A stretch of 8,638 nt of DNA from Pedobacter ureilyticus (GCF_005925345.1 NZ_SSHJ01000044.1:1-8638), one strand, 5' to 3'. Numbered from the stretch's first letter, positions 1 to 5,351 are shown. Numbers and translations are program-made. The notes: generated by a model not told the origin, from the sequence alone.

Positions 1-398
1 TATATAGTGCAGCCCCGACCCTTACTTAACGTCCTTAATACGCATCTTAGTTTTCAACACTGCCAGAACCCAATTTCAAACAATCATAAAAAGGATAATG
101 ATACAATATTTAACCAAAGGTGAGTTAGAGATAAGAAATTAAGGGTTTAGCTAGCGATAGCCACTCAAATCTCCGTTTAACTAATTTTCGGTCTCCTATT
201 TTTCGGATTGTACCAATAAGCCAATGTACTTCCTTTGGAAGAAAAATAGGCAACCGAGAGTTTTTGTTACTTTTTGCGGTCAAAAAGTAAGAGCCTAGCG
301 GCGGCAAGCTAAAAAAAACATGTTTAAACATCAATTAGATAAAGAATGTAAACATAGCTTAACCCGAACTGACGTTAACTAAAAAAGCGGAGATAATA
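1..398. other. Gene-free left flank
   Basis: I see no credible gene in this stretch on either strand. It is AT-rich and its only clear structure is the hairpin at 267-290. A 69-codon open frame on the minus strand (125-334) runs through that hairpin and has no recognisable domain, signal peptide or promoter, so I do not call it. A 12-bp palindrome (320-331, centre TTTAAA) lies beside an A-run at 311-318. Read on the minus strand this is a short stem followed by T's, and it could weakly terminate the leftward operon that ends at 399. It is too short to call a terminator. Confidence 0.6.
267..290. repeat. 10-bp stem hairpin, repeat-like
   Basis: The arms TTACTTTTTG (267-276) and CAAAAAGTAA (281-290) are perfect inverted repeats around the 4-nt loop CGGT. 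The following GCCTAGCGGCGGCAAGC segment belongs, from memory, to a string seen repeatedly between genes in Sphingobacteriaceae. I infer a dispersed non-coding repeat. No second copy lies in this window, so the repeat status rests on memory and not on the sequence shown. Confidence 0.45.
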
Positions 399-935
399 TT
401 ACTCCTTTCGATCTACATGAGCAAGAACGTAATAGATATTGCCTTCATCTGTTTCTTCTAAGGCTATACCAACCGCTATTAGCTTTTTGCCAATTTCCCA
501 TTTGTAAGCTTCGAATGCTTTACCGTTTTTCATCTTTGCTTGCTTTGGATAACCTCTATCTTGCTGCGGTTCGCCGTAAGTTTTTACAAAATGTTGTTTA
601 AGTAAATCCATTCTATTAAAAAGCTCTTTATCAAACTTAGTATTATCAACAGTGACAGTATCCATTAAATAAATCATATTCAATTTTTTCGATTTGTTGA
701 AAAAAGAGGTAAGAGTATATATATTCCCTTCCAATATTATTAAAGAGTCGGGATGCAGCTGATTAAATTCTTTTTCGGAGATGCCAAACTTAGTTTCGCC
801 AATAGCAATGTTTTCAGTTGCCTTAATTAAGCTATCAATAATTACATTGTTCTTCCTTTCATTACTCTGTATACAAGAGGAAAAGATTGATGTTAGGAAA
901 ATGGAGATTAAAATTAAGTAGCGATGATGATTCAT
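399..935 (-). CDS. Hypothetical lipoprotein
   Basis: This encodes a 178-residue protein of unknown function. The N-terminus is a lipoprotein signal: His/Arg at residues 3-5, a hydrophobic stretch at about 7-18, and the lipobox-like end I-F-S-S-C with Cys21 as the probable lipidated residue. The mature part (22-178) is polar and mixed, with no motif I recognise, and is probably anchored to a membrane facing the periplasm or exterior. The start lies 49 bp after the stop of the upstream minus-strand membrane protein gene (985-1611). The gap holds no TTTG/TAnnTTTG promoter, so the two are likely co-transcribed. There is no strong ribosome binding site, which is normal for this phylum. The gene looks intact. 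The lipoprotein call is solid and the role is unknown. Confidence 0.8.
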   Translation of the reverse strand: MNHHRYLILISIFLTSIFSSCIQSNERKNNVIIDSLIKATENIAIGETKFGISEKEFNQLHPDSLIILEGNIYTLTSFFNKSKKLNMIYLMDTVTVDNTKFDKELFNRMDLLKQHFVKTYGEPQQDRGYPKQAKMKNGKAFEAYKWEIGKKLIAVGIALEETDEGNIYYVLAHVDRKE

Positions 936-984
936 TTAGCGTTGAATAAAATGTTTTATGAAATGAGAGTTGTTTATAAATTAG

Positions 985-1611
985 TTATCTATTGCCTAAT
1001 CGTTTTTTAAAAAAGTTTAGGGTGATAAAATAGATAAAAGGCATTAGTATAAGTTGAAGCCCAACAGAACCTAGGATGGGGAACAGTAGAACAAATTTGT
1101 CGCTTCCGAAATATCCAAGAAAAAATAAGACTGTTGTTAAAACTGTAAGGCCAACTCCATAAGTCAAAATTGATTTTATATAGAAGAACGGGTAACAAAA
1201 GTAGGTACTGTCGGCTTTAACGTTACAAATAATCACTGGCGCTAATGAACTTCTGTAATTGTCTTCAATTCTTACCTGAAAAGTATTTTCATTCCATCTT
1301 TTAACCTGTAGTTCATTCCCATTTTCGAGTCTGTATTTCCAGGTTCCTTTAATTGGTATTTGCCGAATACGTGTGATTAATTGGTGGTCTTGCTTATTTA
1401 AGCTTGCTATTTGTTCATTTTTAGCCTTGCTGCGCTTCTCAGCTTCCAGCTCCACCTGCTCGATAATTGTAGCTTTATAGTTTCGGTTTTTGAGTAGGGT
1501 AATGGCTGCGTACCTGGCTTCAAAAACAAATGATCTTGAATTCATGGCAATGCTTTCCAATTCTGCATCAGATTTGGATTCGAACTTTGCTATGAATTGA
1601 TTTTTAGCCAT
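985..1611 (-). CDS. Hypothetical two-helix membrane protein
   Basis: This encodes a 208-residue protein of unknown function. The N-terminal part (about 1-50) has the pattern 'FxxKFxSKSDAELExI...EARYAAITLLKNRN'. I have seen similar openings on small Bacteroidota membrane proteins, but I cannot name a Pfam family. A charged, probably helical segment follows (50-85), then a soluble stretch with a WKYRLENGNELQVKRW core (about 91-106). Two hydrophobic segments at about 146-168 and 172-200 look like a transmembrane hairpin ending in a basic tail (KKRLGNR). It is the first gene of a leftward pair with the lipoprotein at 399-935. A well-formed Bacteroidota promoter lies about 60 bp upstream (1670-1702). 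The start at 1611 is chosen because it follows that promoter and preserves the conserved opening. Confidence 0.8.
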   Translation of the reverse strand: MAKNQFIAKFESKSDAELESIAMNSRSFVFEARYAAITLLKNRNYKATIIEQVELEAEKRSKAKNEQIASLNKQDHQLITRIRQIPIKGTWKYRLENGNELQVKRWNENTFQVRIEDNYRSSLAPVIICNVKADSTYFCYPFFYIKSILTYGVGLTVLTTVLFFLGYFGSDKFVLLFPILGSVGLQLILMPFIYFITLNFFKKRLGNR

Positions 1612-1669
1612 TTTACGGTCTATACTAACTTGTTTTTATCTCTTAGGTTTTAAGCATTTATTGATTGAT

Positions 1670-1702
1670 CAAATATATCTTTTTACGTTAAAAATTGTCA
1701 AA
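1670..1702 (-). promoter_or_regulatory. Bacteroidota-type promoter for leftward operon
   Basis: Read on the minus strand, TTTG (1699-1702) is followed after 21 nt by TATATTTG (1670-1677), an exact match to the Bacteroidota -7 consensus TAnnTTTG with a -33 TTTG. The spacer is at the long end of the usual range. Transcription would start near 1663, leaving about 50 nt of leader before the start codon at 1611. It should drive the membrane protein and then the lipoprotein. Confidence 0.5.
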
Positions 1703-1847
1703 CTACCGTTGTATTTTTAATGTTTGTTATCTCTGCTAACGTAGTCGATATCATGAGATATTCCGATCTGGAGACCTTGGTTTGCAAAATGGATGAACAA
1801 GAAAAAAAACCTTTCATATCTCCTTATCTTAGCACTAAGAAGTATAA

Positions 1848-1879
1848 TTTGCTTTTTTCATTCTCCATTTCTATATTAG
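1848..1879 (+). promoter_or_regulatory. Candidate promoter of the small secreted peptide gene
   Basis: TTTG (1848-1851), a 20-nt spacer and TATATTAG (1872-1879) match the Bacteroidota promoter with one mismatch in TAnnTTTG. A start near 1886 would give a leader of about 30 nt before the ATG at 1916. In this AT-rich sequence a near-match can arise by chance, so this is only a candidate. Confidence 0.3.
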
Positions 1880-1915
1880 CAGTAACCAAACTAACTGTTA
1901 ACCAGTAAATTATTT

Positions 1916-2107
1916 ATGAAATATATCTTTCTGATAGCCCTGATGCTATCGCTCTCATTTAGCACTTTTGCCCAAGTGCGTTATAGCGGCCGCAAGCATA
2001 CCAGTAGCCATGGTGGACATTATAAAAACGGTAAGGGAAGTTCTCATAAGGGCGGTAAATATAAAAATACCAGAACAGCCAATAAGTACGGTAAGCATAA
2101 AAGATAA
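1916..2107 (+). CDS. Small secreted basic His/Gly/Lys-rich peptide
   Basis: This encodes 63 residues. Residues 1-19 form a clear Sec signal peptide (short basic start, hydrophobic core at 4-15, STFA ending before Gln20), so the mature product is about 44 residues. The mature chain is strongly basic, has no cysteine, and carries a degenerate internal duplication: SSHGGHYKN (30-38) and SSHKGGKYKN (42-51). From memory, small exported proteins with SSHKGGxYxN-like motifs recur in Bacteroidota, but I know no assigned function. Metal binding through the His residues, or binding to anionic surface polymers, is possible but is only inference. It is transcribed alone, with a candidate promoter at 1848-1879. 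The frame is short, but the signal peptide and the internal repeat argue that it is real. Confidence 0.75.
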   Translation: MKYIFLIALMLSLSFSTFAQVRYSGRKHTSSHGGHYKNGKGSSHKGGKYKNTRTANKYGKHKR

Positions 2108-2275
2108 GCTCAAAGACTTCATTTATATTGCGTTATAGATATTTCTTAGCTCGATCCTATACGTTTATTCCAATATTTTTGGATAATAAGTAGCGTAAGT
2201 GCAACCTGATTTGTTTTTTTGGTAAAATACAGGGATTATATGAGGGTGTTGTTGTGATAAACAGAACAAAAGAAT

Positions 2276-3091
2276 ATGGCGAAAAGTAAAAAAATTGAAG
2301 TTGAAGGTAAAGAAATCACGATCATTCTTGACAAAGAACAAGAATATATTTCGTTAACGGATATGCTAAAAGCAAAAGACGGAGATTTTTTTATTTCCGA
2401 TTGGCTCCGTAACCGAAATACAGTAGAATATCTTGGAATTTGGGAAAGCGTTTATAATCCAGATTTTAATTATGGCGAATTCGCCATAATTAAAAGTCAG
2501 GCGGGTTTGAACAGCTACAAACTGAGTGTAAAAGATTGGGTTGAAAAGACCAACGCAGTCGGATTAAGAGCAACAGCAGGACGATATGGAGGAACATACG
2601 CACATCCCGATATTGCTTTTGAGTTTGGGATGTGGATTAGTCCGCAGTTCAAAATTTATCTGATCAAAGAGTTTCAACGTTTAAAAAAAGAAGAAACAGA
2701 CCGACTGAAATTAGAATGGAACTTGCAACGTACATTGGCAAAAGTAAATTATCACATCCATACAGATGCAATCAAAGAAAACTTGATACCAAAAGAAATC
2801 ACTAAACAACAAGTTGGTTTAGTGTATGCTAACGAAGCAGACTTGCTGAACGTTGCTCTTTTCGGGATTACGGCAAAAGAGTGGAGGGACAATAATTCCG
2901 AAAAAGATGGAAACATCAGGGATGATGCCACATTGGAGCAATTGGTCGTCTTAAGCAATATGGAAAGTATTAACGCTTTACTTATCCGACAGGGTTTGAA
3001 GCAAAACGAACGACTTATCCAGCTTAATAAAGTAGCCATCACTCAAATGAAATCCTTACTTGAAAATAACATCATTAAGAAATTAAAATAA
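2276..3091 (+). CDS. KilA-N domain DNA-binding protein
   Basis: This encodes 271 residues. The N-terminal half (about 5-137) is a KilA-N domain, a DNA-binding module of phages and large DNA viruses that is also common in bacterial mobile regions. Diagnostic parts are EYISLTDM (23-30), SDWLRNRNTVEYLGIWE (41-57), NPDFNYGEF (61-69) and TYAHPDIAFEFGMWISPQFKIYLIKEF (107-133). The C-terminal half (about 180-262) has the VYANEADLLNVALFGITAKEWR segment and an LSNMESINALLIRQG segment, which accompany KilA-N in many bacterial homologues. The protein is full length and has no membrane segment. A TAnnTTTG-like box (2174-2181) lies upstream, but without a good -33 partner. No phage genes surround it, so it is an orphan, possibly a regulator or defence-related protein. 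Its coding region contains a perfect 32-bp palindrome (2464-2495) coding for part of the DNA-binding domain. Confidence 0.9.
   Translation: MAKSKKIEVEGKEITIILDKEQEYISLTDMLKAKDGDFFISDWLRNRNTVEYLGIWESVYNPDFNYGEFAIIKSQAGLNSYKLSVKDWVEKTNAVGLRATAGRYGGTYAHPDIAFEFGMWISPQFKIYLIKEFQRLKKEETDRLKLEWNLQRTLAKVNYHIHTDAIKENLIPKEITKQQVGLVYANEADLLNVALFGITAKEWRDNNSEKDGNIRDDATLEQLVVLSNMESINALLIRQGLKQNERLIQLNKVAITQMKSLLENNIIKKLK
2464..2495. repeat. Perfect 32-bp palindrome inside the KilA-N gene
   Basis: The half-site TTTTAATTATGGCGAA (2464-2479) is followed directly by its exact reverse complement (2480-2495), with GAATTC at the centre and no spacer. The symmetry breaks at 2463/2496. It is read in frame as residues 63-74 of the KilA-N protein, a segment that looks natural for the family. 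As DNA it could bind a dimer or extrude a cruciform. As RNA it would fold into a stem of about 14 bp with a 4-nt loop inside the message. Confidence 0.9.
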
Positions 3092-3141
3092 AGTAACAGG
3101 GCTAGTTAAAACCAAAGAAAATCTAAAAAGAGTTCATTGAA

Positions 3142-3390
3142 TTAGAGAGAGCAAAAGCGGACGCTTGCGCTAGAGACGGGAAGTTGTCCTGCTAATAGAT
3201 TAGGGCTCTGCAAGCGCCAACCATCGCCAATTTTAGCTTGATAAACCTCCCTGTAATTGAAAATGATTTCTGTAAAACCATCAGGTATAATCTTCTCTAC
3301 TACAGGCACGGTATCATCGCTGTACATCATCCAATAACATGCTATCCATTCGTTTAAGCTAGGATGCAGGCTGATACGGGTAAATTCCAT
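3142..3390 (-). pseudogene. N-terminal stump of an AraC-family regulator
   Basis: This reads 82 codons. Residues 1-70 match the N-terminal sensor domain (DUF6597 type) of Bacteroidota AraC-family regulators: RISLHPSLNEWIACYW (5-20), IIPDGFTEIIFNY (34-46), and the LLAGQL strand (65-70). The usual protein continues with the rest of this domain and a C-terminal helix-turn-helix pair, about 250-280 residues in total. Here homology stops at about Leu70 (position 3181), the frame adds about 12 unrelated residues, and it ends. Nothing further of the regulator can be seen before the KilA-N gene, whose stop is at 3091. I infer a truncated, probably non-functional remnant, cut by a deletion or by arrival of the KilA-N segment. 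The DNA-binding part is absent. Confidence 0.7.
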
Positions 3391-3477
3391 GTGAGTGATT
3401 TAAGGCCAACAAGATAATGAATTGTTGATGTCGGATCAAAATTATATAGATCAACAACCAACCAATGAACTAATAAA

Positions 3478-3540
3478 CGGAAAACGATAGACGATAGACG
3501 AGCAACCATCAACGACAGACGATCAACGAACCACGAATTA
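3478..3540. repeat. Degenerate 7-bp tandem array, consensus CGANNNA
   Basis: Nine consecutive heptamers fit in strict register. CGA starts at 3485, 3492, 3499, 3513, 3520, 3527 and 3534, with the variants CGG at 3478 and CCA at 3506. The seventh base is A in every unit. Two adjacent units are identical (CGATAGA). After a 1-nt slip a further CGAATAG follows at 3542, and a separate short run with CGA at 3566, 3573 and 3580 keeps the same period. There are no stable spacers or long repeats, so it is not a CRISPR array. Confidence 0.75.
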
Positions 3541-3612
3541 ACGAATAGCCAAATCCACACATCCCCGAATAACGAATAACGATCAACTCCATTCCGTCAT
3601 TCACTCATTTAG

Positions 3613-3639
3613 TCATCCGATAGCTATCGGATCAAAATT
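3613..3639. repeat. 27-nt palindromic element, copy 1
   Basis: The core is a perfect 18-bp palindrome (3615-3632) centred on CCGATAGCTATCGG, followed by TCAAAATT. The same 27 nt, with one A/G difference, recur at 5258-5284 in the same orientation. The form resembles a REP-type extragenic palindrome. From memory, GATAGCTATC-centred palindromes are frequent in this bacterial group. Confidence 0.8.
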
Positions 3640-3646
3640 GCATCTC

Positions 3647-3674
3647 GTCCGAAGTCGGAGGTCCGAAGTCCGAA
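3647..3674. repeat. Four tandem GTCCGAA-like heptamers
   Basis: Units start at 3647, 3654, 3661 and 3668. Three are exactly GTCCGAA and the second is GTCGGAG. The array lies 8 nt after the 27-nt palindromic element. The 7-bp period and CGAA core match the other heptamer runs in this desert, although the sequence is GC-richer. Confidence 0.7.
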
Positions 3675-3689
3675 GGCTGGGCGCATAAG

Positions 3690-3759
3690 CAAATCCTCAA
3701 ATCCACGAATCAACAAAAAACGAACAACCAACAAAGACGAACGAACAACGAAACTCGAA
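3690..3759. repeat. A/C-rich heptamer-phased run shared with the downstream desert
   Basis: CGAA occurs at 3721, 3742, 3749 and 3756, with CCAA at 3728, all in one 7-nt register. Two blocks recur at 4998-5040: AACGAACAACGAAACTCG (3740-3757 and 4998-5015, identical) and CAAATCCTCAAATCCACGA (3690-3708 versus 5022-5040, one mismatch). The order of the two blocks is swapped between the copies. Confidence 0.65.
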
Positions 3760-3818
3760 TTTTTCTTCAACTTTATGGAAAACAGCTAGCCTCTGCGTCT
3801 TTATAAAAAAGAGACGAA

Positions 3819-4628
3819 ATGAAGAATAGCTTTACCGTAGATATTCCAAAACCTTGTGGGCAATCTTGGGAACAAATGGCCCAAACCGCCAATGGTAAAT
3901 TCTGCAGCCACTGTAGCACCGAAGTAATAGATTTTACGCAAATGACTACCGCCCAGCTGCAGCTTTATTTTAAAAAGACCACACAGCCTATCTGTGGGCG
4001 CATCGATACCTTTCAACTGCATCTGCTGAACCAACCAGCGGTGTTGCAGCAAAATAAAGCAGGATTTAGCCTTAAAATAGCGATGGCATCGGTAATGGCC
4101 TTGTTGGTAAGCACCAAAGTAACTGCCCAGCAAATGGCAGCAAAGGCTCAAATTGCTACTACTCATTTGAGCAGTACTTCAGCTAAAACCAATACTCAAA
4201 AAAGTAAAGACATTTCAACTGATGGCATTTTTCTCCTAAAAGGCACAGTGAAATCATTGGAAGATGGTCTTGCGCTTGAAGGAGCAAACATTAAGGTAAT
4301 CGGTTTAAACCAAGCTACCATTACCAATAGTGAAGGCATATTTAAACTTTTTGTAAAGGGCTTAGCACAACAAGAGGTAACTTTATTAATTACTTATTTG
4401 GGACATTTGAGCCAACAAGTTAAAGTGAAGCTAGGGCAAGAACCCGAAGGTCTAACGGTAAGTTTAGCTTCCGAAAGTATCATTCTAGGAAAAGTATCGG
4501 TCACTGCACCTCAAGTAGAGATCCGACATGTGATCACTGGTGGTATCATTGCCGTTAAAACAGAGGAGCTAAAAAGACCATCCTTCTTCAAGCGTATGTT
4601 GGATCATGTAGGCGGGTGGTTTAAATAG
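3819..4628 (+). CDS. Membrane protein with Cys-motif head and carboxypeptidase-regulatory-like domain
   Basis: This encodes 269 residues. The head (1-62) has four cysteines spaced C13, C29-x2-C32 and C59 in the context PKPCGQSW...GKFCSHCSTEVIDFT...ICGR. This is a recurring Bacteroidota N-terminal module that looks like a small metal-binding or redox-sensitive cytoplasmic domain. One hydrophobic segment follows at about 84-103, so the remainder is probably periplasmic. A linker rich in Ser/Thr/Ala/Gln (104-135) leads to a carboxypeptidase-regulatory-like beta-sandwich (about 138-220): KGTVKSLEDGLALEGANIKV, then ITNSEGIFKL. That fold is common in TonB-dependent receptors and surface proteins of the phylum. 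The C-terminus is basic. I infer a sensor or structural membrane protein, with no substrate predicted. It stands alone between two repeat deserts, and I see no consensus promoter. Confidence 0.8.
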   Translation: MKNSFTVDIPKPCGQSWEQMAQTANGKFCSHCSTEVIDFTQMTTAQLQLYFKKTTQPICGRIDTFQLHLLNQPAVLQQNKAGFSLKIAMASVMALLVSTKVTAQQMAAKAQIATTHLSSTSAKTNTQKSKDISTDGIFLLKGTVKSLEDGLALEGANIKVIGLNQATITNSEGIFKLFVKGLAQQEVTLLITYLGHLSQQVKVKLGQEPEGLTVSLASESIILGKVSVTAPQVEIRHVITGGIIAVKTEELKRPSFFKRMLDHVGGWFK

Positions 4629-4706
4629 CTGGCGTTTCCTTGCAAAACCCATTTAGGCAAACATTTAATTTAATGATCAATAAACTTTACATTTTCTAGG
4701 TAATTC

Positions 4707-4793
4707 TTCGTGCCTCCTTCGGGGATTGTTCGGTAAAAAGGCTGTTTTACCGAAGGTTTCTCGAACAAAACCCGAACAACACGCGAACAAGGG
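4707..4793. repeat. 11-bp-phased palindromic TTCG/CGAA array (copy A)
   Basis: TTCG occurs at 4707, 4718 and 4729 and its reverse complement CGAA at 4751, 4762, 4773 and 4784. Every step is 11 nt, with one 22-nt step across the centre. The innermost pair extends into a perfect 10-bp stem, TTCGGTAAAA (4729-4738) with TTTTACCGAA (4745-4754), and a 6-nt loop. The 7 nt between tetramers are not complementary, so only the tetramers are conserved. No T-run follows, so it does not look like an intrinsic terminator. Confidence 0.75.
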
Positions 4794-4997
4794 TAGACAA
4801 ACCAGCCAAATGCAGCCAATTTTGGCCAAAATCGGCGCAGGGGGATTGGGTAGCCCTTCCCATACAAAAACCAGTTAGGAAGTCTAAATTAAGGCGTTTG
4901 GCATGCATGGCAAAGTTTAACTTAATTGGGTTAGCTGGTATTGATGTTCGTACCAACCATCTAAACAACCAAGTGAACCAATGAACTAACAACGATC

Positions 4998-5040
4998 AAC
5001 GAACAACGAAACTCGCATCAACAAATCCCCAAATCCACGA
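4998..5040. repeat. A/C-rich block, second copy
   Basis: This holds AACGAACAACGAAACTCG (4998-5015), identical to 3740-3757, and a 19-nt block at 5022-5040 that matches 3690-3708 with one mismatch. Just upstream and into the block, CGA keeps a 7-nt step at 4993, 5000 and 5007, with CGC at 5014. The surrounding sequence (about 4955-5115) is the same A/C-rich style as 3445-3760. Confidence 0.65.
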
Positions 5041-5132
5041 CCAACAACGAGGAACCACCAACTCACAACACTTAACTCATAACCCGCAACTAAATTTCCA
5101 ACCAACCAAATAGGCACCTAGCTTATTTTTTC

Positions 5133-5206
5133 TTTGCGGCTTCTTTGCTAAAACAGCCCCTTTAGCAAAGCTGATACGAACACTATACGAAGAACATACG
5201 AACAAA
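5133..5206. repeat. 11-bp-phased palindromic array (copy B)
   Basis: TTTG occurs at 5133 and 5144, CAAA at 5166, and CGAA at 5177, 5188 and 5199. All steps are 11 nt, except for the 22-nt step across the centre. The central hairpin is CTTTGCTAAA (5143-5152) with TTTAGCAAAG (5161-5170), a perfect 10-bp stem with an 8-nt loop. The three right-hand units (5174-5206) each begin ATACGAA. The geometry equals that of the array at 4707-4793, but the sequence outside the tetramers is different. Confidence 0.7.
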
Positions 5207-5257
5207 TGGTGTTTTTTAGGTGATGGTTACGGCCAATTCAATCTTTCTCTCATTGTC

Positions 5258-5284
5258 TCATCCGATAGCTATCGGGTCAAAATT
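5258..5284. repeat. 27-nt palindromic element, copy 2
   Basis: This matches 3613-3639 at 26 of 27 positions in the same orientation. The single change (A to G at 5276) shortens the perfect palindrome to 14 bp (5262-5275), with a possible G-U pair extending it in RNA. It lies about 230 bp upstream of hsdM. Confidence 0.8.
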
Positions 5285-5351
5285 TTAAGGTTACGGGAAA
5301 CCGTAAGGAACACTCCATATTGTTTAGCAAGTTTGGATATGTTTAATATCA

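Larger units (their letters stand above)
3391..3818. other. Repeat-filled gene desert
   Basis: There is no gene here. The plus strand is rich in A and C (AAC, CAA and CGAA words) over most of its length. It contains a CGANNNA heptamer array (3478-3540, with a further short run at 3566-3586), a 27-nt palindromic element (3613-3639), four GTCCGAA-like heptamers (3647-3674) and another run in which CGAA keeps a 7-nt phase (3718-3759). Open frames crossing it are compositional artefacts. Sequence of this style occurs between genes in Sphingobacteriaceae, from memory. Confidence 0.75.

Noticed and set aside
125..334. Minus-strand open frame of 69 codons
   Set aside because: It runs through the repeat hairpin at 267-290 and has no domain, promoter or plausible composition.
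1007..1198. Minus-strand frame within the membrane protein gene
   Set aside because: It is a shadow of the gene at 985-1611, whose hydrophobic segments and conserved opening are convincing.
1720..1908. Plus-strand open frame of 62 codons ahead of the secreted peptide gene
   Set aside because: It has no recognisable domain or start signal. A candidate promoter for the next gene lies inside it, and the minus-strand promoter lies just upstream, so it is probably intergenic.
2752..3042. Minus-strand frame of 96 codons opposite the KilA-N gene
   Set aside because: It is antisense to the conserved C-terminal half of the KilA-N protein and has no independent support.
3354..3560. Minus-strand frame across the heptamer array
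   Set aside because: It is a product of the repeat composition. The real coding remnant on this strand is the AraC stump in another frame.
3478..3760. CRISPR array
   Set aside because: The 7-nt period without 25-40 nt repeats or unique spacers, and the absence of cas genes, rule this out.
3796..3816. Short inverted repeat CGTCT/AGACG just before the start codon at 3819
   Set aside because: It has only five paired bases around an 11-nt loop, which is expected by chance.
3801..4166. Minus-strand frame of 121 codons opposite the membrane protein gene
   Set aside because: The plus-strand gene has the cysteine motif, a membrane helix and a beta-sandwich domain. The antisense frame has nothing recognisable.
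4729..4754. Intrinsic terminator for the membrane protein gene
   Set aside because: The stem is good but no T-run follows on either strand, and the stem is part of a larger phased array 100 bp after the stop.
4670..4992. Two overlapping minus-strand frames (65 and 81 codons)
   Set aside because: Both cross the 11-bp-phased array and repeat DNA, and their translations simply spell out the repeats.
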